Shown: piece after piece, positions 18,052 to 26,547 of the stretch
Layout: each line of letters begins with the position of its first letter
How positions within the stretch are numbered: position 1 is the stretch's first letter
Assembly: GCA_026707745.1 (NCBI GenBank)
Contig: JAPOWG010000036.1
Span: forward strand, 62,001 to 126,000
Direction: 5' to 3'
Length of the DNA stretch: 64,000 bases
From: Chloroflexota bacterium
Lineage (GTDB): Bacteria > Chloroflexota > Anaerolineae > Aggregatilineales > Phototrophicaceae
Program-made: the position numbers and the translations under genes
Notes under the pieces: model-generated
Seen by the model: only the letters and a program-made list of their open reading frames with translations
Told to the model about the DNA's origin: nothing
Database searches by the model: none

Positions 18052-18768
18052 ATGGATACATCGATGAGCGACTTTCCCGGATTCCCGGTCGAAACGCAGC
18101 AATTCTTGCGGGACCTGCGGCAGAACAACACACGAGACTGGTTCGCCGCCAACCGAGCCCGCTACGAAGAGGCGGTCAAGGCGCCTGCGGTGGCTTGGGT
18201 TGCCGCAATGGGCGCGCGCCTGCAATCATTGGACCCGGACTTGGTCGTTGACCTGCGCACCAACGGCAGCGGCTCTTTGATGCGCGCGGCGCGGGACACG
18301 CGCTTCAGCAAGGACAAATCGCCCTACAAAACCAATATCGCCATGATGTGGTGGCATGGCAGCGGCAAAAAAACGCAGCACCCTGCTTTTGGCATGCAAC
18401 TCACCCCGGACGATGCGGGCTTGATGACGGGCATGTTCCATTTCGCCAAAGCAATGCTGGACGCCTATCGTCAGGCGGTTATTGATCCTGAGTTGGGAGC
18501 GGCTCTGCTTGACGCCACCGACGCCGTCGCCTCCGCGGGTTACAAGATCTCTGGCCGGCATTACAAAGGAATGCCCAGGGGATTTGATAAGGATCATCCC
18601 CGCGGAGAATGGTTGAAGTACAATTCCTTACATGCCTACAAAGACGCGATCAATTGGGACATCGTCTCTTCGCCGGACTTCATTGATTTCTGCTTCGATC
18701 ATTTTCAGCGAATGACGCCGATCTTGCATTGGCTGGTGGGCGTACAAGATCGCTTTGGCGGCGTCTAG
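18052..18768 (+). CDS. DUF2461 / TIGR02453 family protein
   Basis: 238 aa from the ATG at 18052. Family landmarks are FLRDLRQNNTRDWFAANRAR, the stretch GSLMRAARDTRFSKDKSPYK and TNIAMMWWHG, followed by HPAFGMQLTPDDAGLMTGMF. Proteins of this family are widespread, cytoplasmic and of unknown function. Downstream ATGs (18064) are possible. No operon partner. Confidence 0.88.
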   Translation: MDTSMSDFPGFPVETQQFLRDLRQNNTRDWFAANRARYEEAVKAPAVAWVAAMGARLQSLDPDLVVDLRTNGSGSLMRAARDTRFSKDKSPYKTNIAMMWWHGSGKKTQHPAFGMQLTPDDAGLMTGMFHFAKAMLDAYRQAVIDPELGAALLDATDAVASAGYKISGRHYKGMPRGFDKDHPRGEWLKYNSLHAYKDAINWDIVSSPDFIDFCFDHFQRMTPILHWLVGVQDRFGGV

Positions 18769-18882
18769 CGAATATCCGACGTCGACCTCCGCTATGGAAG
18801 GCCCTGCGAGCTTGAGACGGCGCGCTCAAGCAACAACCGATCCTTCACGCACTTCCAACTGTTAATCGTCTATGAAAGTATC

Positions 18883-18888
18883 TATAAT
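18883..18888 (+). promoter_or_regulatory. -10 hexamer upstream of the vWA protein gene
   Basis: A perfect TATAAT with only a weak -35 about 17 bases upstream. A start near 18895 would give a leader of about 85 bases before the GTG start. Confidence 0.35.
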
Positions 18889-18980
18889 CTGCGTATTTTG
18901 CGCTGGCCGATGACAAAGCCATGTGAATGGGTTAGTTTTGAGGCTTGTGATCGCGTCACTAATGCCGCGGAGAACATGAC

Positions 18981-21900
18981 GTGAAGCGAATTAGCTGGGT
19001 TGCACTCGCTGTGATGATCGTGCTGCTGCCTTTGGGCTTGGTCAACACGCAAGACATGGCCGCTATCTCGCTGGATATCATCGGCATAGATTCAACAGAA
19101 CTGTCAAATGTCTCTATCAACGCCAGCATTCTCGACGCCAGCGGTCAACTCGTCTCCGGCCTGGATGTCGACAACTTCTCGATCAGTGGCGATCTGGTGG
19201 GTTTGGCCAATGTGACGCGCGTGGAGAACGTCACAGACGACGACTTGGCATTTGCCAGTGTCTTGGTGATTGATACCAGTAGCAGCATGGCTGATCGCCC
19301 CTTGCGACAAGCTAAACAAGCGGCCAGACAATATGTCAACGCCCTGCGGTCGAATGATCCGGTGGCCATCGTCACCTTCAGTACAACGGTGTCGCTGGTA
19401 GTGGATTACACCACGGACCGGGATCTGCTTCTGCGGGCCATCGACAGCCTGGCATATGGCGGGCAAACCGCGCTCTACGACGCCACTTACCTGGGCATCG
19501 AGATCGCCAACCGCGCGCCTCTTCCGCGCCGCGCGGTCGTGATATTGAGCGACGGCGGCGAATACGGCGATGTCAGCACCCGCAATCGGGACGAAAGCAT
19601 AAAGGCCGCAACCGTCAACGGCATACCTGTATACACGGTTGGCTTGGGATGGTCGATTGACCGCCGCTTCCTGGAAGTAGTTTCTGGGGAAACGAACGCC
19701 GAATTTTACGATTCGCCGAGGCCGGAGCAACTGCTCACCATATTCCAGAACCTGGCATATCTATTCCGTACGCAATATATCATCAGCCTGAATGTCGATG
19801 TTCCGGCCGACGGAACACGCTATGACTTTTCCCTGGAAGTCACCACCCCGGACGGCCACCACACATCGGGTATGGCGACCTTGCGCGCGCCTATTCCTAT
19901 ACCGCTACTATTCTTGCCCGACGATATTTTCGCGGAAGCGCTGCGAGAAAATACACAGATCAAGGTCGAGATCCTGGCCGACCAGGAAATCGAAAGCATC
20001 GAAATCGCGCTTGACGGCGAAGTCGTATCTACAGATGAGACTTACACGATTGAACCCGCCAGGGAGGCGCCCGGCGAACACCGGCTGGATATCACGGTCA
20101 GCGATGTCGAAGGCGATGTTGGACGACTCACTAGAGCATTTGAGATCGCGGCCCTGCCGCCGACCGTATCCGACGATTTCGAACCAGCGCCCCGGGCCGA
20201 AGTCCGTGATGTGGAAGTGATTAGGGTAAATGCAGGTGGCCAGACAGAGATTACGAAGGTGGAGTTTTTCGTCGATGGCGAGCTCTTCAAGGTTGATGAT
20301 GAGGCGCCCTACGAATTCAATTTGGATCCCTTCGAACTGAGCCCGGGGGAGCATACGCTGAGCATCCGCGCAACCAACGCCAGCGGTCAGAGCACGACGG
20401 TAGACAGTAAATTCGATGTGGAGGTCATTGCGCCACGTCTGGAAATCGAAGGGGTGACGGAAGACACCGTCATTAGCGACTCCGTCGTTGGCAGTGTCTT
20501 GGCTACCGGGCAGTCGCCAATCACCTCGATAAGTACCGACCCCGGCGTGGCCGTTGTCGTTGAAGACAACCGGATGCAATTCACCTTGAATCCTGTCGAC
20601 TTGCCGCCAGGGCGGAATACGATTGCTGTGCGGGCGGTGGATGCCGCAGGCGCGGAAATCGTCAAGACACTGCAATTTGAAGTAGCCGCGCTAGCGCCGA
20701 CAGTCGAACTCAGCGGCGTAGTGATTGACGCGATCTTGCAGGGGGCCCAGGATGTCGAAGTGCGAGCTGGTGGACAAACGGACATCACGCGAATCGAAGT
20801 CGCTTTCGACGACGGGCCGCGCCAAATCGTCCGCGACGAGGTCTTCACGATTCCGGCGGAACAGTTGGGAGATGGCGAGCACGAAGTCGAAGTAACCGTG
20901 CGCAATGCCGGTGGAGAGAGTACGACAGTTACGCTGCCCTTCACCGTAGCGCTGCCACCGACGCCGACCGCCACTCCGACGACGACGCATACACCCTTGC
21001 CGACTGATACGCCAACGTCGACGCCGACATATACACACACGCCCTTGCCAACAAACACAGAGGTACCGAGCCAGACGTCATTGCCGACGGCAACCGAGTT
21101 TCGAGCCGCTACTGATATCCCTACCGCCACGGATGATCCAACCGCTACCGGCGCGCCAACGGAGGCGGCTTTGTCCGTTGTTACGGACGCGCCAACCGAG
21201 ACCGACGTACCGGCGCCCACGGCAACAGACTCCCCGGTACCGCCGGATACCGATACGCCCCAGCCAACTGACACAAGCGCGCCCGAGCCGACTGTAACTG
21301 ATACAGCGCTACCGACGGCGAGCTTCACCCCAGTTCCAACAGATACAGCGGTTCCGACGGATTTGCCAGAGCCGACCAATACGGCGGTCGCGACCGACAC
21401 ATCAGTTCCAACTCAAACACCGGAGCCAACGGAAACCAACACGCCGGTGATAACAGAAACAGCGGTTCCGACCGACACGCCAATGCCGACGAATACATCC
21501 GTCCCAACGCAGACGCCAGTCCCGACAGACACATCGGTTCCGACGCAGACGCCGAAGCCGACAGAGACATCCATTCCAACTGATACGCCAATGCCGACAG
21601 ACACAGATACGCCGGTCCCGACAAACACATCCGTCCCAACGAACACGCTAGCGCCGACAGACACATCGGTCCCAACTGACACGCCAATGCCGACGGATAC
21701 GAACACGCCAGTCCCGACAGACACATCCGTCCCAACTGACACGCCAATGCCGACGGATACGGACACGCCTGTACCGACAGACACATCCGTCCCAACTGAC
21801 ACGCCAATGCCGACGGATACGGACACGCCTGTACCGACAGACACATCCGTCCCAACTGACACGCCAATGCCGACGGATACGAACACGCCAGTCCCGACAG

Positions 21901-23207
21901 ACACATCCGTCCCAACTGACACGCCAATGCCGACGGATACGAACACGCCTGTACCGACAGATACCAACACGCCCGTACCGACCGATACCGACACACCTGT
22001 TCCGACAGACACCAACACGCCCGTACCGACCGATACAGATACGCCCGTACCGACAGACACCAACACGCCTGTTCCGACAGACACCAATACGCCTGTACCG
22101 ACAGACACCAACACGCCTATACCGACAGACACCAATACACCCGTGCCAACAGATACCGACACGCCTGTGCCGACAGATACCGACACGCCTGTACCGACAG
22201 ACACCAACACGCCCGTACCGACAGACACCAACACGCCTGTGCCGACAGATACCGACACGCCTGTACCGACAGACACCAACACGCCCGTACCGACAGACAC
22301 CAACACGCCTGTGCCGACAGATACCGACACGCCTGTGCCGACAGACACCAACACGCCCGTACCGAAAGATACCGACACGCCTGTGCCGACAGACACCGAC
22401 ACGCCTGTACCGACAGATACCGACACGCCTGTTCCGACAGATACCAATACACCTGTGCCAACAGATACCGACACACCTGTGCCGACTGACACCGACACAC
22501 CTGTTCCGACAGATACCGATACGCCGGAACCAACTGACACCAATACACCCGTGCCAACAGATACCGACACGCCTGTTCCGACAGATACCGATACACCCAT
22601 GCCTACCGATACCGACACGCCTGTTCCGACAGACACTGATACGCCGGAACCAACTGACACCGACATGCCAGAGCCGACAGACACTGATACACCGGAACCA
22701 ACTGACACTGATACGCCGGAGCCGACCGATACTAATACGCCTGTTCCGACAGATACCGATACGCCAGAGCCAACTAGCACCGATACGCCAGTGCCGACTG
22801 ACACCGACACACCGACGCCCACGGCTACTCCAACGCCGACTATCGACATCACGGAAACCGCTGAAGCCGAAGCAAGCCTGACCGCCGAAATTCAAGGAAC
22901 GCTGGACCAGCGCGCGACCGAGGAAGCGGATCAGCGCGCGACTGAGGAAGCCGAAGAAACCGAAGAGCCCACCGAAGAAGCGGCGGCGGTTCGACCGACG
23001 GTTACCGTTACCGATGCGCCTACCCAGGAAGTGGTCGTCGAACCCACCGCCCAACCCACATTGACGCCCGTGACGATTACTGAAATTGAAGCGCCCAGCG
23101 CCGACGAACCGGATACGCGCGACGCGGTAATCGCGATCCTGGCGGTAGCTGCGGGGCTGCTCTTGTTGCTGCTGCTATTCTTACTTTCGCGGCGCAACCG
23201 AAGCTAA
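18981..23207 (+). CDS. Giant cell-surface protein: signal peptide, vWA domain, Ig-like repeats, Pro/Thr/Asp stalk, C-terminal anchor
   Basis: 1408 aa from a GTG. Residues 1-24 are a signal peptide. The vWA domain (about 90-275) has a complete MIDAS: Asp98-Thr-Ser100-Ser-Ser102 in VIDTSSSM, a Thr in YGGQTALYDAT and Asp in ILSDGGEYGD. Four related beta-rich modules follow (about 300-655), each with phrases like IESIEIALDGE or ITKVEFFVDGE and an aromatic strand, resembling Ig-like/cadherin-type folds. Residues about 658-1290 are a Pro/Thr/Asp stalk of near-perfect repeats. After a Glu/Ala-rich region a single hydrophobic segment (about 1380-1402) and RRNRS end the protein, so the stalk lifts the vWA head off the membrane. 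Likely an adhesion or ligand-binding surface protein. Probably monocistronic. Confidence 0.92.
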   Translation: MKRISWVALAVMIVLLPLGLVNTQDMAAISLDIIGIDSTELSNVSINASILDASGQLVSGLDVDNFSISGDLVGLANVTRVENVTDDDLAFASVLVIDTSSSMADRPLRQAKQAARQYVNALRSNDPVAIVTFSTTVSLVVDYTTDRDLLLRAIDSLAYGGQTALYDATYLGIEIANRAPLPRRAVVILSDGGEYGDVSTRNRDESIKAATVNGIPVYTVGLGWSIDRRFLEVVSGETNAEFYDSPRPEQLLTIFQNLAYLFRTQYIISLNVDVPADGTRYDFSLEVTTPDGHHTSGMATLRAPIPIPLLFLPDDIFAEALRENTQIKVEILADQEIESIEIALDGEVVSTDETYTIEPAREAPGEHRLDITVSDVEGDVGRLTRAFEIAALPPTVSDDFEPAPRAEVRDVEVIRVNAGGQTEITKVEFFVDGELFKVDDEAPYEFNLDPFELSPGEHTLSIRATNASGQSTTVDSKFDVEVIAPRLEIEGVTEDTVISDSVVGSVLATGQSPITSISTDPGVAVVVEDNRMQFTLNPVDLPPGRNTIAVRAVDAAGAEIVKTLQFEVAALAPTVELSGVVIDAILQGAQDVEVRAGGQTDITRIEVAFDDGPRQIVRDEVFTIPAEQLGDGEHEVEVTVRNAGGESTTVTLPFTVALPPTPTATPTTTHTPLPTDTPTSTPTYTHTPLPTNTEVPSQTSLPTATEFRAATDIPTATDDPTATGAPTEAALSVVTDAPTETDVPAPTATDSPVPPDTDTPQPTDTSAPEPTVTDTALPTASFTPVPTDTAVPTDLPEPTNTAVATDTSVPTQTPEPTETNTPVITETAVPTDTPMPTNTSVPTQTPVPTDTSVPTQTPKPTETSIPTDTPMPTDTDTPVPTNTSVPTNTLAPTDTSVPTDTPMPTDTNTPVPTDTSVPTDTPMPTDTDTPVPTDTSVPTDTPMPTDTDTPVPTDTSVPTDTPMPTDTNTPVPTDTSVPTDTPMPTDTNTPVPTDTNTPVPTDTDTPVPTDTNTPVPTDTDTPVPTDTNTPVPTDTNTPVPTDTNTPIPTDTNTPVPTDTDTPVPTDTDTPVPTDTNTPVPTDTNTPVPTDTDTPVPTDTNTPVPTDTNTPVPTDTDTPVPTDTNTPVPKDTDTPVPTDTDTPVPTDTDTPVPTDTNTPVPTDTDTPVPTDTDTPVPTDTDTPEPTDTNTPVPTDTDTPVPTDTDTPMPTDTDTPVPTDTDTPEPTDTDMPEPTDTDTPEPTDTDTPEPTDTNTPVPTDTDTPEPTSTDTPVPTDTDTPTPTATPTPTIDITETAEAEASLTAEIQGTLDQRATEEADQRATEEAEETEEPTEEAAAVRPTVTVTDAPTQEVVVEPTAQPTLTPVTITEIEAPSADEPDTRDAVIAILAVAAGLLLLLLLFLLSRRNRS
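21661..21960 (+). repeat. Five tandem 60-bp units in the vWA protein stalk
   Basis: Five near-identical 60-base units, each encoding the 20-residue unit DTSVPTDTPMPTDTDTPVPT (Asn or Asp at two positions). The period is exact across the block, so copy number can change without shifting the frame. Confidence 0.9.
21961..22830 (+). repeat. Array of 24-bp units (PTDTNTPV / PTDTDTPV) in the stalk
   Basis: About 35 consecutive 8-residue units of the form PTDT(N/D)TPV, with later units using E for V. Third-base differences between units show it has diverged since expansion. The complement strands also stay open, which creates long false antisense frames. Confidence 0.85.
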
Positions 23208-23282
23208 TTTGAGACAGCGACCGGCCTTGACGCGTATGTAAGTTAGAGACGGCTTATCTCGGCCCTGCTCTTTCTAGCAAAG

Positions 23283-23368
23283 CTCCTTGCTATTGCCAGG
23301 AGAAAATTTGTTATCCTGTGTGAGCGCGTGATTCCTGGGATTTTTTCGCCGGTTACGCGCCGAGCGGT
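23283..23368 (-). repeat. Dispersed intergenic repeat, copy C (inverted)
   Basis: On the minus strand it reads CGCTCGGCGCGTAACCGGCG, then CACGCGCTCACACAGGATAA and ends in an imperfect hairpin CTCCTGGC-AATA-GCAAGGAG. It lies directly before the start of the small membrane protein gene. Confidence 0.75.
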
Positions 23369-23386
23369 TGTTGATGGAGACTACCC

Positions 23387-23803
23387 ATGAGAAATCTTGC
23401 AATTCGAGTGCTGATCAATGCAGTGGCTATCGCAGTGACAGCTATATTGATTCCCAATATTCAGGTCGTAAACAATGACATCACCACATTGTTGATTATC
23501 GGCCTGATCTTCGGCGTCGTTAATTCCATGCTCAAGCCGATCCTGATCGTGCTGACCTGTCCTGCGGTGTTATTGTCGCTGGGCTTGTTTATCCTGGTCA
23601 TCAACGGCGTGATGTTGTTGATCACGGATGCGCTGGCGGGTGACCGCCTGGTCATTCAGGGTGGCATCTGGACAGCCATCCTCGGCGGGATGGTTATGGG
23701 CATCGTGTCGATGTTTCTCGAAACCGTACTTCGTTTGAATGACGACGATGGTGGAACGGGCGACGATATTGTCATATTCACGGATGCCGACAAAGTCAAA
23801 TGA
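23387..23803 (+). CDS. Small membrane protein of the phage-holin-4-like family (PF04020)
   Basis: 138 aa, four hydrophobic segments. Family landmarks are the N-terminus LAIRVLINAVAIAVTAILIP, the loop GLIFGVVNSMLKPIL, LTCPAVLLSLGLFILVING and a C-terminal acidic tail. Despite the family name these are widespread chromosomal membrane proteins of unknown function, not phage lysis genes. GGAG precedes the ATG. A repeat copy ends 18 bases upstream. Confidence 0.85.
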   Translation: MRNLAIRVLINAVAIAVTAILIPNIQVVNNDITTLLIIGLIFGVVNSMLKPILIVLTCPAVLLSLGLFILVINGVMLLITDALAGDRLVIQGGIWTAILGGMVMGIVSMFLETVLRLNDDDGGTGDDIVIFTDADKVK

Positions 23804-23912
23804 TCGAATCCGTCCCCAATCCCGTCCACGACCGGTCAAGCGCCCGAGCCAAGCATTTGTAGCGCCCGCTGGAAGTGGTGTATTCATGCCAGTTGCTTAG
23901 GGAAAGTCATTT

Positions 23913-25100
23913 GTGCTGAAACGAACCGCCGTCTGCTGGATCAGCAGCGCGAGATATAACTGTCCGCTCGACCCCAGCAATGCGCGAAAATGGGAGCTGA
24001 TGACGCAACTGCGTGACTATGATATTCGCGTGATCGGATTCTCGGCATCGCTGCGTCCTATGGCCTTTCGGGAACAAGCCGGCTTCTATCTCCTCCCGCA
24101 ACCGCCCTCATCGGTATTGCGCTATTTGACATTTTTTGCTTTGGCGCCCACCCTGCTGTTAGCGCTCGTCATTCGTCACGACTGTCGTGTCTTGGTGGCG
24201 CAAAGCCCGTTTGAAGGCGCGATCGCCGCCCTGGTTAAAGGTATCAGCCCTTTGTTTGGCAAGCGACCGAAGCTCATCATAGAGAACCACAATAACTTTG
24301 AAGAGGACCTGTTTTTGCAGCGTAAGATCCCATTCACGAGCGCCTACCGCGCGCTCATGTTGGGCCTGGCCAGATATGCCTTTAGCCGCGGAGACGCCCT
24401 GCGCGTGATATCGACATCGACGAGCGAACGCGCGGGCCATTACGCGCCCGACTTGCCGCGAGTCCGCTTCATGACCTGGAGCGACACCGACGTTTTTCGC
24501 GCCGCCGGGCGCAGGATTCCGCTGGCCGAGGCGACTGACCTGGTTTACGCGGGTGTTCTCATTCCTCGCAAAGGCGTAGATCTACTCCTGGAATCCTTTG
24601 CCCGGCTTGATCATCCTCGGGCACAACTCCACCTGCTCGGACATCCTGAAAACGCCAATTATGCCGGCGAACTGAAAAAGCAAGCGCAGGACCTTGGGAT
24701 CGCTAGTCGCGTCCGTTTCCATGGGGCGGTCTCCCAAAGGGACTTGGCTGAGTATTTCGGCGGCGCGCGCGCCTTGGTCTTGCCCTCCCTTTCGGAAGGA
24801 TTGGGACGCGTGGTCGTAGAGGCAATGCTCACCGGTACGCCAGTCATCGGCAGCCGCGTCGGCGGCATACCAGATCTGATCCGAGATGGTGAAAACGGCT
24901 TCCTGGTTGAGAGCGGGGATGTCGACGCGCTGACATTTGCGCTGGAGAAGATTTACAGCGCAGACGTCGAGAAACTGGGGCGACAGGCGCGCGACTTTGC
25001 CCTGGAATTCTTTTCGCCAGAAAAATATCTTGATGGCTATCGGCGTCTATTCGAACTGGTCATGGACAGCGACATCCAACCCGACCGCGCTCCATCGTGA
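23913..25100 (+). CDS. Family 4-type glycosyltransferase (GT-B)
   Basis: 395 aa from a GTG with AGGGAAAG upstream. The N-terminal acceptor domain has a short hydrophobic stretch (about 75-90) that could touch the membrane. The C-terminal nucleotide-sugar domain has VYAGVLIPRKGVDLLLESFA, then LPSLSEGLGRVVVEAMLTGT with the EX7E pair, and GGIPDLIRDGENGFLV. These mark GT4 retaining transferases of lipid-linked or wall glycans. The sugar is not readable. It ends at a repeat copy and precedes a MATE transporter. Confidence 0.88.
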   Translation: MLKRTAVCWISSARYNCPLDPSNARKWELMTQLRDYDIRVIGFSASLRPMAFREQAGFYLLPQPPSSVLRYLTFFALAPTLLLALVIRHDCRVLVAQSPFEGAIAALVKGISPLFGKRPKLIIENHNNFEEDLFLQRKIPFTSAYRALMLGLARYAFSRGDALRVISTSTSERAGHYAPDLPRVRFMTWSDTDVFRAAGRRIPLAEATDLVYAGVLIPRKGVDLLLESFARLDHPRAQLHLLGHPENANYAGELKKQAQDLGIASRVRFHGAVSQRDLAEYFGGARALVLPSLSEGLGRVVVEAMLTGTPVIGSRVGGIPDLIRDGENGFLVESGDVDALTFALEKIYSADVEKLGRQARDFALEFFSPEKYLDGYRRLFELVMDSDIQPDRAPS

Positions 25101-25102
25101 CA

Positions 25103-25183
25103 GCCGCTCGGCGCGCAACCGGCGAAAAGGTCCCGGGAATACCGCGCTCACAGAAAATAACGAACTAGCTCCATACATGAGCA
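25103..25183 (+). repeat. Dispersed intergenic repeat, copy D
   Basis: Core CTCGGCGCGCAACCGGCG and CCGCGCTCACAGAAAATAA, with a hairpin GCTC-CATACAT-GAGC at 25168-25182. The hairpin contains the ATG (25177) used as the start of the MATE transporter. Confidence 0.75.
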
Positions 25184-26547
25184 AGAGGTTCATTATAAAA
25201 GACAACAATCCGCTCATCGTTGATGACATCCCCAAACTGATCCGTCAGATTGGCATCCCGGTTGGTATTGGCGTTCTCTTCAACAATCTATTTCAGATCG
25301 TAGATACCTTTTATGCCGGGGCGATTTCGAAAGAGGCGCTGGCGGCGTTGGCGCTGTCCTTTCCCATATATTTCATCATCATCGGCCTGGCAAGTGGATT
25401 GGGCACCGGGACCTCCGCCCTGATCGGCAATGCGCTGGGCGCCGGAAAGCGAGATGACGCTGTCCTTGTCGTCGCTCAGGGTCTATCCTTGACCGTTCTA
25501 TTGAGCCTGATAACAGCCGGCGCAGGATTAGCGATTTCGCCGCGGCTTTTTGAGATTCTGGGCGCATCCGGCGCTGCCGTCGCATACAACATGAGCTATA
25601 TAAGTCCGATCTTTCTGGGCGCCACGTTTTTCAATCTTGTTTTCATGTTTCACGCAGCGCTCGCCGCGCAAGGCGACACGCGTCCCTTTCGCAACTTCCT
25701 GATCCTGGGATTCCTGCTCAATATCGTGCTGGATCCCTGGTTCATATATGGAGGCTTCGGTGTACCGGCCTTGGGTATCGCCGGCGTAGGATTGGCAACC
25801 GCGATGATCCAGGGATTCGGCGCCATTTACCTGGGTGTTACTGCCTGGCGGTCGGACCTGTTTCGGCATTTTCGCGCCCGCATGATCACGCCAAATCCGA
25901 CGCAGATACTGTCGATCGCCAAGCAGGGGCTGCCACCAGCGCTTGACCTGAGTACGGTATCGGTTGGCACCTTTGTCGTGACATACTTTGTCAGCCGCTT
26001 TGGCACAGAAGCGGTTGCAGCATTTGGCATTGCCAGTCGGCTTGATCAGCTGTTCTGGCTTCCGCTAATAGGCCTAGAGGTGGCGACCCTGGTGCTCATC
26101 GCCCAAAACAATGGCGCGCGCCGCTATGACCGCATGTGGCAGGTCTTCAACACCGCTCTGCGTTATGGCATGGTTTTGATGATCGCCGGTGGCTTCATCA
26201 TCTTCCTGTTTGCGCATGAGCTCATCGACATTTTCACCGACGATTCAGCGATCATCTCGACAGGCGTGGCATACCTGCGCATTAGCGTACTTGCCGCCTG
26301 GTCCAAACCCTTGGGATTCATCGGCTTCGCAGCCCTGCGCGGCATCAAGCGACCCTTGCTTCCGATGGCAATCAGCATGACTCGGATGATTTTCTTGCCC
26401 GCTGCTGTGCTAACCGTCGTGATTGTATGGCTGGGAGCGAGGTTGGAGATCATCTGGTGGACGATCATGTGGATAACAATTGGCACCGGTCTGGTCGCCT
26501 GGTACGCCGTCCGCAAACTGATGCCGCGTCCGTCGTCTAGCGACTGA
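25177..26547 (+). CDS. MATE family efflux transporter
   Basis: 456 aa from the ATG at 25177; the open frame continues far upstream through the repeat and the glycosyltransferase, which is not coding in that frame. Twelve hydrophobic segments in two halves. N-terminal landmarks are IGIPVGIGVLFNNLFQIVD, FYAGAISKEALAALALSFP and GTSALIGNALGAGKRDDAV; the second half has ALDLSTVSVGTFVVTYFVSR and EAVAAFGIASRLDQLFWLPL. MATE proteins export cationic drugs or metabolites using Na+ or H+. There is no Shine-Dalgarno and the start is inside a repeat hairpin, so translation may be weak or the start may differ. It overlaps the convergent membrane protein by 11 bases. Confidence 0.9.
   Translation: MSKRFIIKDNNPLIVDDIPKLIRQIGIPVGIGVLFNNLFQIVDTFYAGAISKEALAALALSFPIYFIIIGLASGLGTGTSALIGNALGAGKRDDAVLVVAQGLSLTVLLSLITAGAGLAISPRLFEILGASGAAVAYNMSYISPIFLGATFFNLVFMFHAALAAQGDTRPFRNFLILGFLLNIVLDPWFIYGGFGVPALGIAGVGLATAMIQGFGAIYLGVTAWRSDLFRHFRARMITPNPTQILSIAKQGLPPALDLSTVSVGTFVVTYFVSRFGTEAVAAFGIASRLDQLFWLPLIGLEVATLVLIAQNNGARRYDRMWQVFNTALRYGMVLMIAGGFIIFLFAHELIDIFTDDSAIISTGVAYLRISVLAAWSKPLGFIGFAALRGIKRPLLPMAISMTRMIFLPAAVLTVVIVWLGARLEIIWWTIMWITIGTGLVAWYAVRKLMPRPSSSD

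Noticed and set aside
21661..22830. Regular tandem units as a possible CRISPR array
   Set aside because: Units are contiguous without unique spacers and lie inside a continuous protein-coding frame; no cas genes nearby.
21413..22852. Long minus-strand frame of 479 aa (Ser/Val/Gly repeats) opposite the vWA stalk
   Set aside because: It is the mirror of a low-complexity repeat array; the residues follow from the repeat, with no start signal and no domain. The 468-aa and 223-aa frames nearby are rejected for the same reason.
23387..23803. The holin-like protein as a prophage lysis gene
   Set aside because: The PF04020 type is a widespread chromosomal membrane family and no endolysin or phage gene is adjacent.
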